Below, piece by piece: positions 51,026 to 60,319 of a stretch of 64,000 bases of DNA. Made by a program: the position numbers and the translations under genes. The notes beneath the pieces were generated by a model that saw only the letters and a program-made list of their open reading frames with translations, did no database searches and was not told where the DNA came from. This DNA comes from Afipia sp. GAS231 (lineage in GTDB: Bacteria; Pseudomonadota; Alphaproteobacteria; Rhizobiales; Xanthobacteraceae). Numbering within the stretch: position 1 is the first letter of the stretch; every line of letters starts with the position of its first letter. The DNA is taken from the NCBI RefSeq assembly GCF_900103365.1, contig NZ_LT629703.1:5504501-5568500 (forward strand). The letters run 5' to 3'.

Positions 51026-52612
51026 ATGAGGAATTTCCATTTCGCCGGCCGTTCCACGGTCCATGCCCAGAACGCGATGGTGGCGACGTCGCACCCGGCG
51101 GCGGCGCTGGTGGCAATCGACGTGATGCGCGCGGGCGGCACCGCCGCCGACGCTGCGGTTGCGGCAGCCGGGCTGCTCGCGGTGATCGAGCCGCAATCGA
51201 CCGGCATCGGCGGAGATTGTTTCGCGCTGATCCAGCCGAAAGGCGAGGGCAAGATCGTGGCCTATAACGGCTCCGGCCGCGCGCCCGCGGCGGCCACGGC
51301 GGAATGGTACCTGGAGCGCAAGATCAATTCGGTGCCGCTGACTTCGGCCCATGCCGTCAGCATTCCCGGCGCCATCGATGCCTGGGACACCATCCTGCGC
51401 GATCACGGCAAGATGGGGCTCGACACACTGTTGCAACCCGCGATCAAGGCCGCAGAAGAGGGCTACATCGTCGCTCCACGTATTGCGTTCGACTGGAAGA
51501 ACGGTTTTGACAAGCTGAAGAACGGCACCAACACCGAGCGCTACCTGCTGCCGCACGGCAAGCCGGCAGTGGCCGGCGACGTCATCCACCAGCCTGAACT
51601 GGGCAAGACGCTGCGCGCGATCGCCAAGGGTGGCCGTGACGCGTTCTACAGCGGCGCCATCGCCGAGGACATGGTCGAGACCTTGCGCGGCATCGGCGGC
51701 CTGCACACGCTGGAAGATTTCGCCAGCCATACCACCGAGACCACGTCGCCGATCGGCACCATCTACAAAGGCCACGACGTCTGGCAGTGCCCGCCGAACG
51801 GCCCGGGCATCACCATGCTGGTCATGCTCAACATTCTCTCCCGTTTCGACCTGACCAAATTCCCCGCGCTCAGCGTGGAGCGCTTCCATCTCGAAGCCGA
51901 GGCCGCGCGGATTGCCTATATGATGCGCGAACAGGATATCGGCGACCCCGAGCAGGTTCATGTCGACGTCGCTGGCATCCTCGCCAGGGAATTCGCCGAG
52001 GAGCACATCAGCAAGATCCGCATGGACGGATTGCTCGATCTGCCGAACGTCGCGCCGCCGATGAACCCGTCCACCGTCTACATCACCGTGGTCGACAAGG
52101 ACCGCAACGTCTGTTCGTTCATCAACTCGATCGCGCATTCGTTCGGCTCCGCGATCGTTTCCAACAAGACCGGCGTGCTCTTGCAAAACCGCGCCGGCGG
52201 CTTCCGGATTCAGCCCGGCCACCCCAACTGCATCGCATCGCGCAAGCGGCCGCTGCACACCATCATTCCGAGCCTCGCGACCAAAAATGGCCGCGCTGTG
52301 ATGCCGTTCGGCGTGATGGGCGGCCAGTATCAGCCGGTCGGCCAGACCCATGTGCTGACCAACATGCTCGACTATGGCTGCGATGTGCAGGAAGCCATCG
52401 ATATGCCGCGCGGCCTGCATTACGAGGGCGTCTACCAGCTCGAGGACAGCGTGCCGGCCGCGATCGTCGAGGGCCTGAAGAAGATCGGGCACAAGACCAC
52501 CAGCGTGGTCGGCCCGCTCGGCGGCGGCCAGGCGATCTGGATCGATTGGGACAAGGGCACGCTGACCGGCGGCTCGGATCCCCGCAAGGACGGTTGCGCG
52601 CTGGGCTATTAA
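51026..52612 (+). CDS. Gamma-glutamyltransferase family protein (Ntn hydrolase)
   Basis: 528 aa. HPAAALVAIDVMRAGGTAADAAVAAAGLLAVIEPQSTGIGGDCFAL is the standard GGT opening. The autocleavage site is NPSTVYITVVDKD; Thr350 aligns with the nucleophile of E. coli GGT. LGGGQAIWIDW lies near the end. No signal peptide, so cytoplasmic, unlike periplasmic GGT. ATG at 51026. Likely an amide hydrolase or transferase of a gamma-glutamyl or related compound. Confidence 0.9.
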   Translation: MRNFHFAGRSTVHAQNAMVATSHPAAALVAIDVMRAGGTAADAAVAAAGLLAVIEPQSTGIGGDCFALIQPKGEGKIVAYNGSGRAPAAATAEWYLERKINSVPLTSAHAVSIPGAIDAWDTILRDHGKMGLDTLLQPAIKAAEEGYIVAPRIAFDWKNGFDKLKNGTNTERYLLPHGKPAVAGDVIHQPELGKTLRAIAKGGRDAFYSGAIAEDMVETLRGIGGLHTLEDFASHTTETTSPIGTIYKGHDVWQCPPNGPGITMLVMLNILSRFDLTKFPALSVERFHLEAEAARIAYMMREQDIGDPEQVHVDVAGILAREFAEEHISKIRMDGLLDLPNVAPPMNPSTVYITVVDKDRNVCSFINSIAHSFGSAIVSNKTGVLLQNRAGGFRIQPGHPNCIASRKRPLHTIIPSLATKNGRAVMPFGVMGGQYQPVGQTHVLTNMLDYGCDVQEAIDMPRGLHYEGVYQLEDSVPAAIVEGLKKIGHKTTSVVGPLGGGQAIWIDWDKGTLTGGSDPRKDGCALGY

Positions 52613-52687
52613 ACTTGCGAAAAATGGCTAGGGAAACCGCTTGCTTTGGGCTAGAGACCTCCGTCTTTTCCAACAAAGGTTCAACAG

Positions 52688-53146
52688 ATGCGATCTTCCC
52701 GACGCACCCTCATTCAGACCGCGTTTGCCGCCATGGCGGCCGCGATTGCCACGCCCGTTGCCTCCAGGATGGCATCGGCCCAGACCGCAGGAAAACCCAT
52801 GACCACAGCTTCAGGCTTGCAGATCATCGACAGCACTGTCGGCACAGGCGCCTCGCCGAAGCCTGGCCAGACCTGCGTGATGCATTACACCGGGTGGCTC
52901 TATGAAAACGGCCAGAAGGGCAAGAAATTCGACTCGTCCGTGGACCGCAACGAGCCGTTCGAGTTTCCGATCGGGCAGAAGCGGGTGATTGCCGGCTGGG
53001 ACGAGGGCGTCGCCTCGATGAAGGTCGGCGGCAAGCGCACGCTGATCATTCCGCCCGCACTCGGCTATGGCGCCCGTGGCGCCGGCGGCGTCATCCCGCC
53101 CAACGCGACCTTGATGTTCGACGTCGAATTGCTGGCCGTGAAGTAA
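52688..53146 (+). CDS. FKBP-type peptidyl-prolyl cis-trans isomerase, Tat-exported
   Basis: 152 aa. The N-terminus [19 protein letters not shown] matches a twin-arginine signal, with cleavage near ASAQT. FKBP domain: [78 protein letters not shown] and [12 protein letters not shown]. Periplasmic folding helper. ATG follows CAAAGGTTCAACAG. Confidence 0.92.
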   Translation: MRSSRRTLIQTAFAAMAAAIATPVASRMASAQTAGKPMTTASGLQIIDSTVGTGASPKPGQTCVMHYTGWLYENGQKGKKFDSSVDRNEPFEFPIGQKRVIAGWDEGVASMKVGGKRTLIIPPALGYGARGAGGVIPPNATLMFDVELLAVK

Positions 53147-53178
53147 TTCTTGAACGACAACTGACGGGGGAGCGCATC

Positions 53179-54159
53179 GTGAAAGTCTCGATCCTCGACG
53201 ATTACTTCGACACGCTGCGCACCCTCGACTGTTTCAAGAAACTGGCCGGACACGACGTCACCATCTGGAACGACCACGTCCAGGACGTCGATGCTCTCGC
53301 CGAGCGCCTGCGCGATAACGAGGCGCTGGTGCTGATCCGGGAACGGACCCAGATCCGCACGCCGCTGCTGGAGCGGCTGCCAAAGCTGAAGCTGATCAGC
53401 CAGCGCAGCGTCTTTCCCCATATCGATATCGACACCTGCACCCGTCTCGGCATCGTCGTGTCGTCGAGCCAGCACGCCGATACGCCATCTTTTGCGACCG
53501 CCGAATTCACCTGGGGGCTGGTGCTGGCGGGAATGCGCGCCATCCCGCAGCAGGTCGCCAATATGAAAGCCGGCAAATGGCAGATCGGTGTCGGCCATAG
53601 CGTGGGCGGCAAGACGCTCGGCATCTATGGCTATGGCCGGATCGGCGCGGTCGTCGCCGGGTACGGCAAGGCGTTCGGCATGAAGGTGCTGGTATGGGCG
53701 CGCGAGCAGGCTTTGGCCAAGGCCCGCGCCGACGGCTACGCGACCGCGGCCAGCAAGGCTGAATTCTTCGAACAGTGCGATGTGCTGTCGCTGCATATGC
53801 GCCTGGTCGATGCCACGCGCGGCATCGTCAAGGCCGAAGACCTCGCGCGAATGAAGCCGACCGCGTTGCTGGTCAATACCAGCCGCGCACCGCTGATCGA
53901 GCCGAACGCGCTGGTCAACGCCTTGCGCGCCGGACGGCCCGGCATGGCGGCGGTGGACGTCTACGAAAAGGAACCGCTGGTCGACGTCAACGATGGCTTG
54001 CTGAATTTGCCAAACGCGATCTGTACGCCACATATCGGCTACGTCACACGCGACGAATATCAGCTCCAGTTCACCGATATTTTTGACCAGATCGTCGCCT
54101 ATGCCGCGGGCACGCCGAGCAACGTGGTCAATCCAGATGTGATAGCGAAGCGGCGGTAG
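53179..54159 (+). CDS. D-2-hydroxyacid dehydrogenase family protein
   Basis: 326 aa. NAD site [27 protein letters not shown], catalytic Arg in [12 protein letters not shown], Glu in [11 protein letters not shown] and His in CTPHIGYVT. The N-terminal [31 protein letters not shown] is characteristic of a group often annotated as phosphoglycerate-dehydrogenase-like. GTG start after CGGGGGAGCGC, 32 bp after the FKBP gene. Confidence 0.92.
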   Translation: MKVSILDDYFDTLRTLDCFKKLAGHDVTIWNDHVQDVDALAERLRDNEALVLIRERTQIRTPLLERLPKLKLISQRSVFPHIDIDTCTRLGIVVSSSQHADTPSFATAEFTWGLVLAGMRAIPQQVANMKAGKWQIGVGHSVGGKTLGIYGYGRIGAVVAGYGKAFGMKVLVWAREQALAKARADGYATAASKAEFFEQCDVLSLHMRLVDATRGIVKAEDLARMKPTALLVNTSRAPLIEPNALVNALRAGRPGMAAVDVYEKEPLVDVNDGLLNLPNAICTPHIGYVTRDEYQLQFTDIFDQIVAYAAGTPSNVVNPDVIAKRR

Positions 54160-54172
54160 CGATATCCCTAAA

Positions 54173-54291
54173 CGTCATGCCCGGGCAAAAGCGCGAAGCG
54201 CGTCTTCGCGCTAGATGTCCCGGGCATCCACGTCTTACTTCCTCTTTGGTGTGCAAAGACGTGGATGGCCGGGACAAGCCCGGCCATGACG
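54173..54291. repeat. Intergenic palindromic repeat, family 1, copy 1
   Basis: Outer arms CGTCATG and CATGACG, inner arms ATCCACGTCTT and AAGACGTGGAT, plus several CCCGGGC/GCCCGG boxes. A second, shorter copy with the same boxes is at 59049-59134. A dispersed palindromic element; no coding capacity. Confidence 0.75.
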
Positions 54292-54315
54292 AAATCGTTT
54301 GCCGTTTCGATCCAA

Positions 54316-54343
54316 GAAAAAGACCGGCCCATAGGACCGGTCT
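54316..54343 (-). terminator. Intrinsic terminator of the CsbD gene
   Basis: On the minus strand: AGACCGG, 9-base loop, CCGGTCT, then a T-rich tract, 24 bp after the CsbD stop codon. Confidence 0.7.
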
Positions 54344-54366
54344 CATCCATTTCAGATCATGCTCGA

Positions 54367-54582
54367 TCAGAGATTCTTGTTCGCCGCCGCGGCCGCCTTA
54401 TTCACCGCGTCCTTGGTGGCGTCCTTGGCGTCGCCGACGGCCTTCTGACCCTTGCCCTTCAATTCCTGGATCACGCCTTCGCCCTGCAGGCGGTCGGAGC
54501 CGGTCGCTTCACCGATGCCCTGTTTGGCCTTGCCGATCGCCTCGTTGGTCGTGCCCTTGATCTTGTCTGCCGTTGCACCCAT
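54367..54582 (-). CDS. CsbD family stress-response protein
   Basis: 71 aa. [57 protein letters not shown] is the complete CsbD domain, hydrophilic and probably partly disordered, with Lys/Ala repeats at the C-terminus. ATG at 54582 follows AAAGGAGA. Such proteins accumulate under general stress; biochemical role unknown. Confidence 0.93.
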   Translation of the reverse strand: MGATADKIKGTTNEAIGKAKQGIGEATGSDRLQGEGVIQELKGKGQKAVGDAKDATKDAVNKAAAAANKNL

Positions 54583-54722
54583 CGGAACTCTCCTTTGCGC
54601 TGTTTGAGCTTCGCAACGACAAGTCGCCAGGGGCACTCGAAGTTCCTCTATTTGACTGGTTTGCGATCACGGTTTTATGTACGTTTTGGAACGCAATGGC
54701 GACTTTTCGGAAAGCAACAAGA

Positions 54723-55256
54723 ATGACCGGTCCTCACGATCACACCCATCCCCATCATTCCCACGACCACGATCATTCGCACGGCGACGCCGAGCGCTGG
54801 AAGCATGACGGCGTTCGCGTCATTCCCGGCAATCAGCTCGATCCCAATGTGCCGTCGACCGCGGGCATGGACCGCAAGGCCGCGATCAATTTCGCCCGCG
54901 TCGGCGCGCAGAAGTTATGGGCGGGTACCGTCACCATCCGGCCCGACGCAAAGACCGGCGCCCATCATCACGGCCATCTCGAAAGCATCATCTTCGTCGT
55001 CAAGGGCAAGGCGCGGATGCGCTGGGGCGAGCAGTTGCAGTTCACCGCCGAAGCAGGTCCCGGCGATTTCATCTTCGTCCCGCCCTATGTGCCGCATCAG
55101 GAGATCAACGCCAGCCGCGATGAGGTGCTGGAATGCGTGCTGGTGCGCAGCGACGGCGAGGCGGTGGCGATCAACCTCGACATCGAGCCGGTGGAAAAGC
55201 CGGAAACCGTGCTGTGGATCGATCCCGTGCACCGCGATCCCGCCGAGAAGAAGTAG
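54723..55256 (+). CDS. Cupin domain protein with His-rich N-terminus
   Basis: 177 aa. N-terminal metal-binding tract HDHTHPHHSHDHDHSHGD, then a cupin with motif 1 GAHHHGHLESIIFVVKG (two His, Glu) and motif 2 PGDFIFVPPYVPHQEIN (His). Tail ETVLWIDPVHRDPAEKK. ATG at 54723 used; an ATG nine codons upstream (54696) is the alternative. Divergent from CsbD. The His tract suggests metal storage or loading of the cupin site. Confidence 0.85.
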   Translation: MTGPHDHTHPHHSHDHDHSHGDAERWKHDGVRVIPGNQLDPNVPSTAGMDRKAAINFARVGAQKLWAGTVTIRPDAKTGAHHHGHLESIIFVVKGKARMRWGEQLQFTAEAGPGDFIFVPPYVPHQEINASRDEVLECVLVRSDGEAVAINLDIEPVEKPETVLWIDPVHRDPAEKK

Positions 55257-55258
55257 CG

Positions 55259-55363
55259 CGTCATTCCGGGCCACCTCGAAGAAGCGCAATTGCGCATCGG
55301 AGAAGTTCGAGATTAAATTATCTCGAACTTCCGGGTTCGATGCTTCGCATCGCCCGGAATGAC
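55259..55363. repeat. Intergenic repeat, family 2, copy 1
   Basis: Starts with GTCATTCCGGGC and ends with GCCCGGAATGAC (inverted ends), with the internal boxes GCGCAATTGCGC and CTCGAACTTCCGGGTTCGA. Copy 2 in the same orientation is at 56132-56230, so the two bracket the enoyl-CoA hydratase gene. Confidence 0.75.
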
Positions 55364-55383
55364 AAAAAAATACGGGAGGTCCC

Positions 55384-56121
55384 ATGAAGCTTGTACGCTA
55401 CGAAAGCGCCGGCCACGTCGCTACCATCACGATGGATCGCGCGTCCGCGCATAATGCGCTCAACCCCGCTTTGTGCGAAGAACTGTGCGAGGCCTGGCGG
55501 CGATTTCGCGACAGCGACGATCGCGTCGCGGTGCTGGCGGCTGCCGAGGAAGCGTATTTCTGCGTCGGCGCCGACGTCAGGGATTTTCCCGCCGACATGT
55601 GGCGTGCGGTGCCTGGACTGGGCGTCGAGTTGGACAAGCCGGTGATTGCCGCGACGTCCGGCTGGGTGGTTGGCGGCGGCTTCGTTCTGGTGCAGATGGC
55701 CGACATGTGCGTGGCGTCGGAGACGACGCGGTTCAGCTATCCCGAGGTCAAGGTCGGCACGACAGGCGGCGGCGTGTCGTCGGTGCTGGCGCGCATGCCG
55801 CACAAGATTGCGATGGAGTTTCTCCTGGTCGGCGAAGAGATGTCGGCGCAACGCGCCTACGAGATCGGCTTCGTCAACAAGATCGCGCCGAAGGGGCAGC
55901 ATGTCGTGCTCGCCCAGGAGATGGCGGCAAAGATTGCCACCGCAGCACCGCTGGTGGTGCAGGCGCTGAAGCGGCTGGCGCGCGAGGCGATGCCGAAGGG
56001 ACCGCTGGAAACCGTCGCTGAGGTGCGCCGGCTGCTTGATCCGGTGCGCACCAGCGAAGATCTCAAGGAAGGCGTCAAGGCGTTCAGCGAAAAACGCAAG
56101 CCGCAGTTCAAGGGGAGGTGA
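55384..56121 (+). CDS. Enoyl-CoA hydratase/isomerase family protein (second)
   Basis: 245 aa crotonase fold. Oxyanion-hole segments FCVGADVRDF and GWVVGGGFVLVQMADMCVAS, then FSYPEVKVG with the second catalytic Glu; the first hydratase Glu position is Phe. Hence hydration is doubtful, and isomerase or hydrolase activity is possible. ATG follows GGGAGGTCCC. Bracketed on both sides by direct copies of the family 2 repeat. Confidence 0.88.
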   Translation: MKLVRYESAGHVATITMDRASAHNALNPALCEELCEAWRRFRDSDDRVAVLAAAEEAYFCVGADVRDFPADMWRAVPGLGVELDKPVIAATSGWVVGGGFVLVQMADMCVASETTRFSYPEVKVGTTGGGVSSVLARMPHKIAMEFLLVGEEMSAQRAYEIGFVNKIAPKGQHVVLAQEMAAKIATAAPLVVQALKRLAREAMPKGPLETVAEVRRLLDPVRTSEDLKEGVKAFSEKRKPQFKGR

Positions 56122-56131
56122 CGGCTCTTGC

Positions 56132-56230
56132 CGTCATTCCGGGGGCGACGCGTTAGCGTCGAACTCCGATGCGCAATTGCGCACCGGAGAATCTCGAACT
56201 TCCGGGTTCGACGCTTCGCTCGCAATGAGG
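56132..56230. repeat. Intergenic repeat, family 2, copy 2
   Basis: Same orientation and internal boxes as copy 1 (CGTCATTCCGGG, GCGCAATTGCGCACCGGA, CTCGAACTTCCGGGTTCGA), but its right end is degraded to CGCAATGAGG and the inverted terminal arm is lost. Confidence 0.7.
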
Positions 56231-56290
56231 GCGGAGGCGATCCCCTGCTACTTTGCATGGGGTTGTTTTCGATATTTCAATCAGGACGCC

Positions 56291-57817
56291 TCACACAAAC
56301 ACGCTGTGATCCATCGGCTTGTTCGGCACCACGTAGCCATAGCGGATGTTCGACGGCTCCGGTCCGGCCTTCTCGTATTCCGCCTTCATCAGGGCAAACC
56401 GGTCGCCCTTGAGGTCGAGCATCGCGCGCTTCGGCTGGATACCGTAGAGCCGCGCATTGTTGTCACCGAAGATTGCGGTCTTCACCGGACCGTCGGCGGC
56501 GCCCAGCGGCGCGTAGCCAAATTTCTTCTGCATCGTTTCGGGGATTTCCAGTCGCCGCAGGCCTTCGATCTGCCACTGCGGTGCGCCGGTCCACAGCGCG
56601 TCGGTACCCCAGCAGACGTGATCGACGCCGAGCCCCTTGATCAGTGTGCCCATCAAAGCTGCGCAGACATTGGGTTCGGCGACCAGCGTGGTCGCGAACA
56701 ACTGCCCGACATCGCCGTAGACATTGCTGACACCATATTGCGCCGGGATGTCGGCGAGATCGCTGGTCCAAGAGATACGCCCGGTACGCTCGAATTCTGC
56801 CAGCGCCTGCTTGGGGTCGCCGCCGACATGACGATAGGCCGAGTGATAGATGACGAAGTTGAGCTGCGGCCAGTCTTTAGCCGCTTGGCCAACATCGGCG
56901 ACGTCGGCAAAGCCGCGCAGGTTGGGATATTGTTTCTCGATGCCAGGCGGAAACAGTCCCTTGTGAATGCAGACATTCTTGATGCCGGCTTTCACCATCT
57001 TCTCGTAGCCCTGGTAGGCGACCTTTTCGTCGTCCATCCGCCAGGGATAGCGGCTGATTTCCTTGTGGGTGTTGTCACCGACCGTATAGCCCTTGCAGGA
57101 TTCCGGCTTCAGCGCCAAACCAGCATCGAGCTTGTCGAGCCAGCCGGGCTGTCCCGGCGTGAAGATCATGTGCGAGAACACCCGCCGCGAGCCGGCCTCG
57201 TCGTTGATCTTCTTGCGGGCGTCGGCCATCTGTTCGTTGGTCAGGAACCAGTCCTGCTCGATATCGGATGGCGCGGACGAGATCAGTGAGATCTTGGTGT
57301 CGGAGTCGAGAAACATCTCCTTCTTGTAGTTGTTGAACTTCAGGTCCTCGATGGTCTGTTCGTGATCGCCGAGCTGCTTGTTCCAGCCGGCCTTGCCGAC
57401 TGCGGCGCGCATGTTGACGAACGTCATGATGCGGGTGTCGTCGCGCAGGAAATGCGTATGCATGTCCATGATGAACTGGTCCTTCAGCGCGGCAGCACGT
57501 TCCTGCGCCATCGCCGGCGTGGCGGCCTCCGCCTTCGTAACGTCGAACAGCGGTCCATAGACCTCGTTCATTGCCACGAAGGACGCGGCCATGCCGGCGG
57601 CGGTCTGGAAAAACCGGCGGCGGTCGAGGCCCTGCTTGCCGCCGAGGTCGTCGGCCATCGCCAGCAGCCGCGCCTCGACCTCGCGCTGTCGCTCGTTCTG
57701 CGGGTCCGGATAAAATTCGTCACTGGAGACGATCTGGGTGGGGATCGGGGTCTGGTACTGACACAATTCGGACGGCATCAACGCGGCGAGTTCTTCTTCT
57801 GTGAGATTGCTGCTCAT
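56291..57817 (-). CDS. Amidohydrolase family protein with internal Tat signal
   Basis: 508 aa. About 64 charged residues precede a twin-arginine motif DRRRFFQTAAGMAASFVAM, an unusually long n-region. Metal-site motif MDMHTHF follows near residue 117, then HMIFTPGQPGWLDKLDAG, NVCIHKGLFPPG, LNFVIYHSAYRH and DHVCWGTDALWTG (metal Asp). Probably a periplasmic hydrolase or decarboxylase of the amidohydrolase-2 group. It is leftward and divergent from an alpha/beta hydrolase gene. Substrate unknown. Confidence 0.87.
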   Translation of the reverse strand: MSSNLTEEELAALMPSELCQYQTPIPTQIVSSDEFYPDPQNERQREVEARLLAMADDLGGKQGLDRRRFFQTAAGMAASFVAMNEVYGPLFDVTKAEAATPAMAQERAAALKDQFIMDMHTHFLRDDTRIMTFVNMRAAVGKAGWNKQLGDHEQTIEDLKFNNYKKEMFLDSDTKISLISSAPSDIEQDWFLTNEQMADARKKINDEAGSRRVFSHMIFTPGQPGWLDKLDAGLALKPESCKGYTVGDNTHKEISRYPWRMDDEKVAYQGYEKMVKAGIKNVCIHKGLFPPGIEKQYPNLRGFADVADVGQAAKDWPQLNFVIYHSAYRHVGGDPKQALAEFERTGRISWTSDLADIPAQYGVSNVYGDVGQLFATTLVAEPNVCAALMGTLIKGLGVDHVCWGTDALWTGAPQWQIEGLRRLEIPETMQKKFGYAPLGAADGPVKTAIFGDNNARLYGIQPKRAMLDLKGDRFALMKAEYEKAGPEPSNIRYGYVVPNKPMDHSVFV

Positions 57818-57996
57818 GCGTTAGCTCCCTGGCCTGATTGGCCGGCGGAGGATAAGCCCCGCAACCGCCGGCTGTCAGCCTGTTCCGCAGGTGATCGCGC
57901 GATAATTGTTTTTGCATTGCAGCGCACACCAGCTTTCAAAGCACCATGTGCATGTTAGACTTGGCATCAAGAAAATTTCACGCATGGGGAACAGCC

Positions 57997-59025
57997 ATGA
58001 TCGATTCCGAAACTTCACTGGCGCGGCGCACGGTTCTTGGGGCACTCGGCATCGGAGGGATCGGCGCCATAGCCGCGGCCGCGATGCCGGCGCAGGCCGC
58101 GACCGCCATCGCCACCGAAGGCGGCGAGATCTGGAGCAGCGAATACTGGACCAAGAAGGGCGACATTCCCCTGTGGATGTTCCGCAAGCGGATCGGCGCG
58201 CCGAAGGCTGGCGAGCCGGCGCGGCCGGTCGTGTTCTTCGTCCACGGTTCGTCGGTGACCTCGCGGGTGTTCGATCTCAACGTGCCCGGCAAGGGCGAAT
58301 ATTCCGTCATGAACGAATTCGCCCGCTACGGCTTCGACGTCTGGACCATGGACCACGAGAATTACGGCAAGTCCGGCCGCACCTCTGGTAATGCCGACAT
58401 CGCCAGCGGCGCCGAGGATTTGAAGGTCGCGGTCGAACTGATCGCGCGCGAGACCGGCCAGAAGAAACTGCATTTCGTCGGCGAATCCTCGGGCGCGCTG
58501 CGCGCCGGCGCCTTTGCGATGCAGCAGCCTGAGAGTGTCGATCGACTGGTGTTCGCCGCCTTCACCTACAAGGGCGAGGGCTCGCCGACCCTGACCAAGC
58601 GCGCCGAGCAGGTCGAATATTATCGCACCCACAACATGCGCAAGCGCGACCGCGCGATGATCAGTTCGATCGCGACGCGCGACAAGCCCGGCACGTCGGA
58701 CCCCGCCGCGATCGAGGTGCTGGCCGATGTCGAGATGCAGTTCGGCGACCAGATCCCGACCGGGACTTATCTCGACATGACCGCCAACCTGCCGGTGGTG
58801 CATCCGGAGAAGGTGCTGGCGCCGGTGCTGCTGGTGCGCGGCGAGTATGACGGCATCGCCACCGTCGCCGATCTCGAGGAATTCTATAACAAGCTGCCGA
58901 ACGGCGATCGCCAGTTCATCATCCTGCCCGGCACCGCTCATTCGGTGGCGCTGGCGATCAACCGGCAATTGTTCTGGCACGTGACGCGGGCGTTTCTGAC
59001 GATGCCGACGCCGATCGCGACATGA
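57997..59025 (+). CDS. Alpha/beta hydrolase, exported
   Basis: 342 aa. N-terminal Tat-like signal LARRTVLGALGIGGIGAIAAAAMPAQA. Hydrolase core: VVFFVHGSSVTSRVF (oxyanion HG), nucleophile elbow GESSGALRAG, acid in VRGEYDGIATV and His in GTAHSVAL. ATG at 57997 follows GGGGAAC; the upstream start at 57946 would bury the signal. Divergent from the amidohydrolase, and both appear to be Tat substrates, so a joint periplasmic role is possible. Confidence 0.9.
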   Translation: MIDSETSLARRTVLGALGIGGIGAIAAAAMPAQAATAIATEGGEIWSSEYWTKKGDIPLWMFRKRIGAPKAGEPARPVVFFVHGSSVTSRVFDLNVPGKGEYSVMNEFARYGFDVWTMDHENYGKSGRTSGNADIASGAEDLKVAVELIARETGQKKLHFVGESSGALRAGAFAMQQPESVDRLVFAAFTYKGEGSPTLTKRAEQVEYYRTHNMRKRDRAMISSIATRDKPGTSDPAAIEVLADVEMQFGDQIPTGTYLDMTANLPVVHPEKVLAPVLLVRGEYDGIATVADLEEFYNKLPNGDRQFIILPGTAHSVALAINRQLFWHVTRAFLTMPTPIAT

Positions 59026-59048
59026 GTTAGTTTCAACGCATCAAACGT

Positions 59049-59134
59049 CGTCATGCCCGGGCTTGACCCGGGCATCCACGCGCTTTCTTTCTTCGGAGGA
59101 GACGTGGATGGCCGGGTCAAGCCCGGCCATGACG
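59049..59134. repeat. Intergenic palindromic repeat, family 1, copy 2
   Basis: CGTCATGCCCGGGC at one end, GCCCGGCCATGACG at the other, with internal ATCCACG/CGTGGAT arms; a compact version of the element at 54173. Lies between the alpha/beta hydrolase and the convergent beta-barrel gene. Confidence 0.75.
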
Positions 59135-59156
59135 TGAGGAGAGATGGCGCCCAGCG

Positions 59157-60317
59157 CTAATAACTGATCCGCAATCCGACGCCGCCATGCAGCGTGTTGC
59201 CGACCGGTTGCGGGCCAGCGGTGCCGTTGAGGAAGAGGTCGGCGACCCAGCCTTTGGTGATACGGAAGCCGAGGCGGCCGCCATATTCGAACCAGCCCTG
59301 GTTGCCGATCGTCGGCACCACGGTGCCGTTGCCGGTCACGGTGGCGACGATGCCGGAGTGCGAGCCAAAGGATTGCACCCAGCCGCCGTTGACGTTGGCC
59401 TCGACGCTACTGCCGAACAGATGCGTCCACTGGCCGCCGACCTTGACGAGGCTGGTCTTGTCGGTGCCGCCGGCGATCGTGGCGTCGAACGGATTTAGCG
59501 GTGCGCCGGACGGATCGGTATAGCCGTTGACCCGTTGCCACAATTGCCACACCTCGACGGAGGCCGCGACTTCATCGCGCGGCGACAGCCGGCTCATCCA
59601 GCCGGCGCGGCCGTAGACCGCGTAATTGCTGGCAGTGGTCTGGCCGTCGAGCGATACCGCGCCAAGGCTCGTGGTATAACTGCGCGTGTAACGCACCTTT
59701 TCATACGGCGTCAGGATGGTGCCGATATCGAAGAACGGCCGCGACGATCCCCAGTCGACGAAATCATAGCGTAGCGCGAATGCGGTGATCGGCGCGCTGG
59801 TGACGCTGTAGCCGCCCTCGCTGTACTGGGTATAGGCGATGCCCGCCAGCAGCGACAGATTGTCGGTCAGGCTCTTGCGGCCGTGAATGCCGGCCGAGAA
59901 CGAGCCCGCCGAGCCGAACGCGCTGACGCAATCGCTGCAGTTGACCTGCTCGTTGATGCCGAGCAGCACAGTACCGAGCACGCGGTTGGTGATCATCTGG
60001 TTGAAGCGCTGCTTGGCCAGATCGTTGACCGAGTTGCCGCTGGAATCGGCGCCGGTGGTGGTCGGAGTGGGTGTCGGAGTCGACGAAGACGTTGAGGTCG
60101 ATGTTGAACTCGAAGTGGAGGTTGACGTCGAGGTGCTGCACCCTTCCGAATAACCACTGGATTCCGTATTGATGTGTGTCGACGTGCCCGTCGACGTCGA
60201 AGTTCCGCAGGAAGTGGTTGCCGCGCGGGCAATGCCCGATTCGCCGCGTATAAAAAACAGCGACACCGCGACCAGCATGGTGCCGAAGACGATCCAGCCG
60301 CGTGAGGGGTTTGCCAT
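59157..60317 (-). CDS. Outer-membrane beta-barrel (autotransporter-like) protein with Ser/Thr-rich linker
   Basis: 386 aa. Signal-like hydrophobic stretch (WIVFGTMLVAVSLFFI), then a low-complexity Ser/Thr/Pro region of about 50 residues (STSTSTSSS-type repeats, then PTPTPTTT) containing four Cys including CSDC further on. About 250 residues with alternating amphipathic strands follow, ending in the aromatic terminal residue of an outer-membrane strand (GGVGLRISY). Start at 60317 (MANPSRG) preferred to 60332. It overlaps nearly end to start with the FecR-domain gene, so they are one operon. Confidence 0.78.
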   Translation of the reverse strand: MANPSRGWIVFGTMLVAVSLFFIRGESGIARAATTSCGTSTSTGTSTHINTESSGYSEGCSTSTSTSTSSSTSTSTSSSTPTPTPTTTGADSSGNSVNDLAKQRFNQMITNRVLGTVLLGINEQVNCSDCVSAFGSAGSFSAGIHGRKSLTDNLSLLAGIAYTQYSEGGYSVTSAPITAFALRYDFVDWGSSRPFFDIGTILTPYEKVRYTRSYTTSLGAVSLDGQTTASNYAVYGRAGWMSRLSPRDEVAASVEVWQLWQRVNGYTDPSGAPLNPFDATIAGGTDKTSLVKVGGQWTHLFGSSVEANVNGGWVQSFGSHSGIVATVTGNGTVVPTIGNQGWFEYGGRLGFRITKGWVADLFLNGTAGPQPVGNTLHGGVGLRISY

Positions 60318-60319
60318 CG

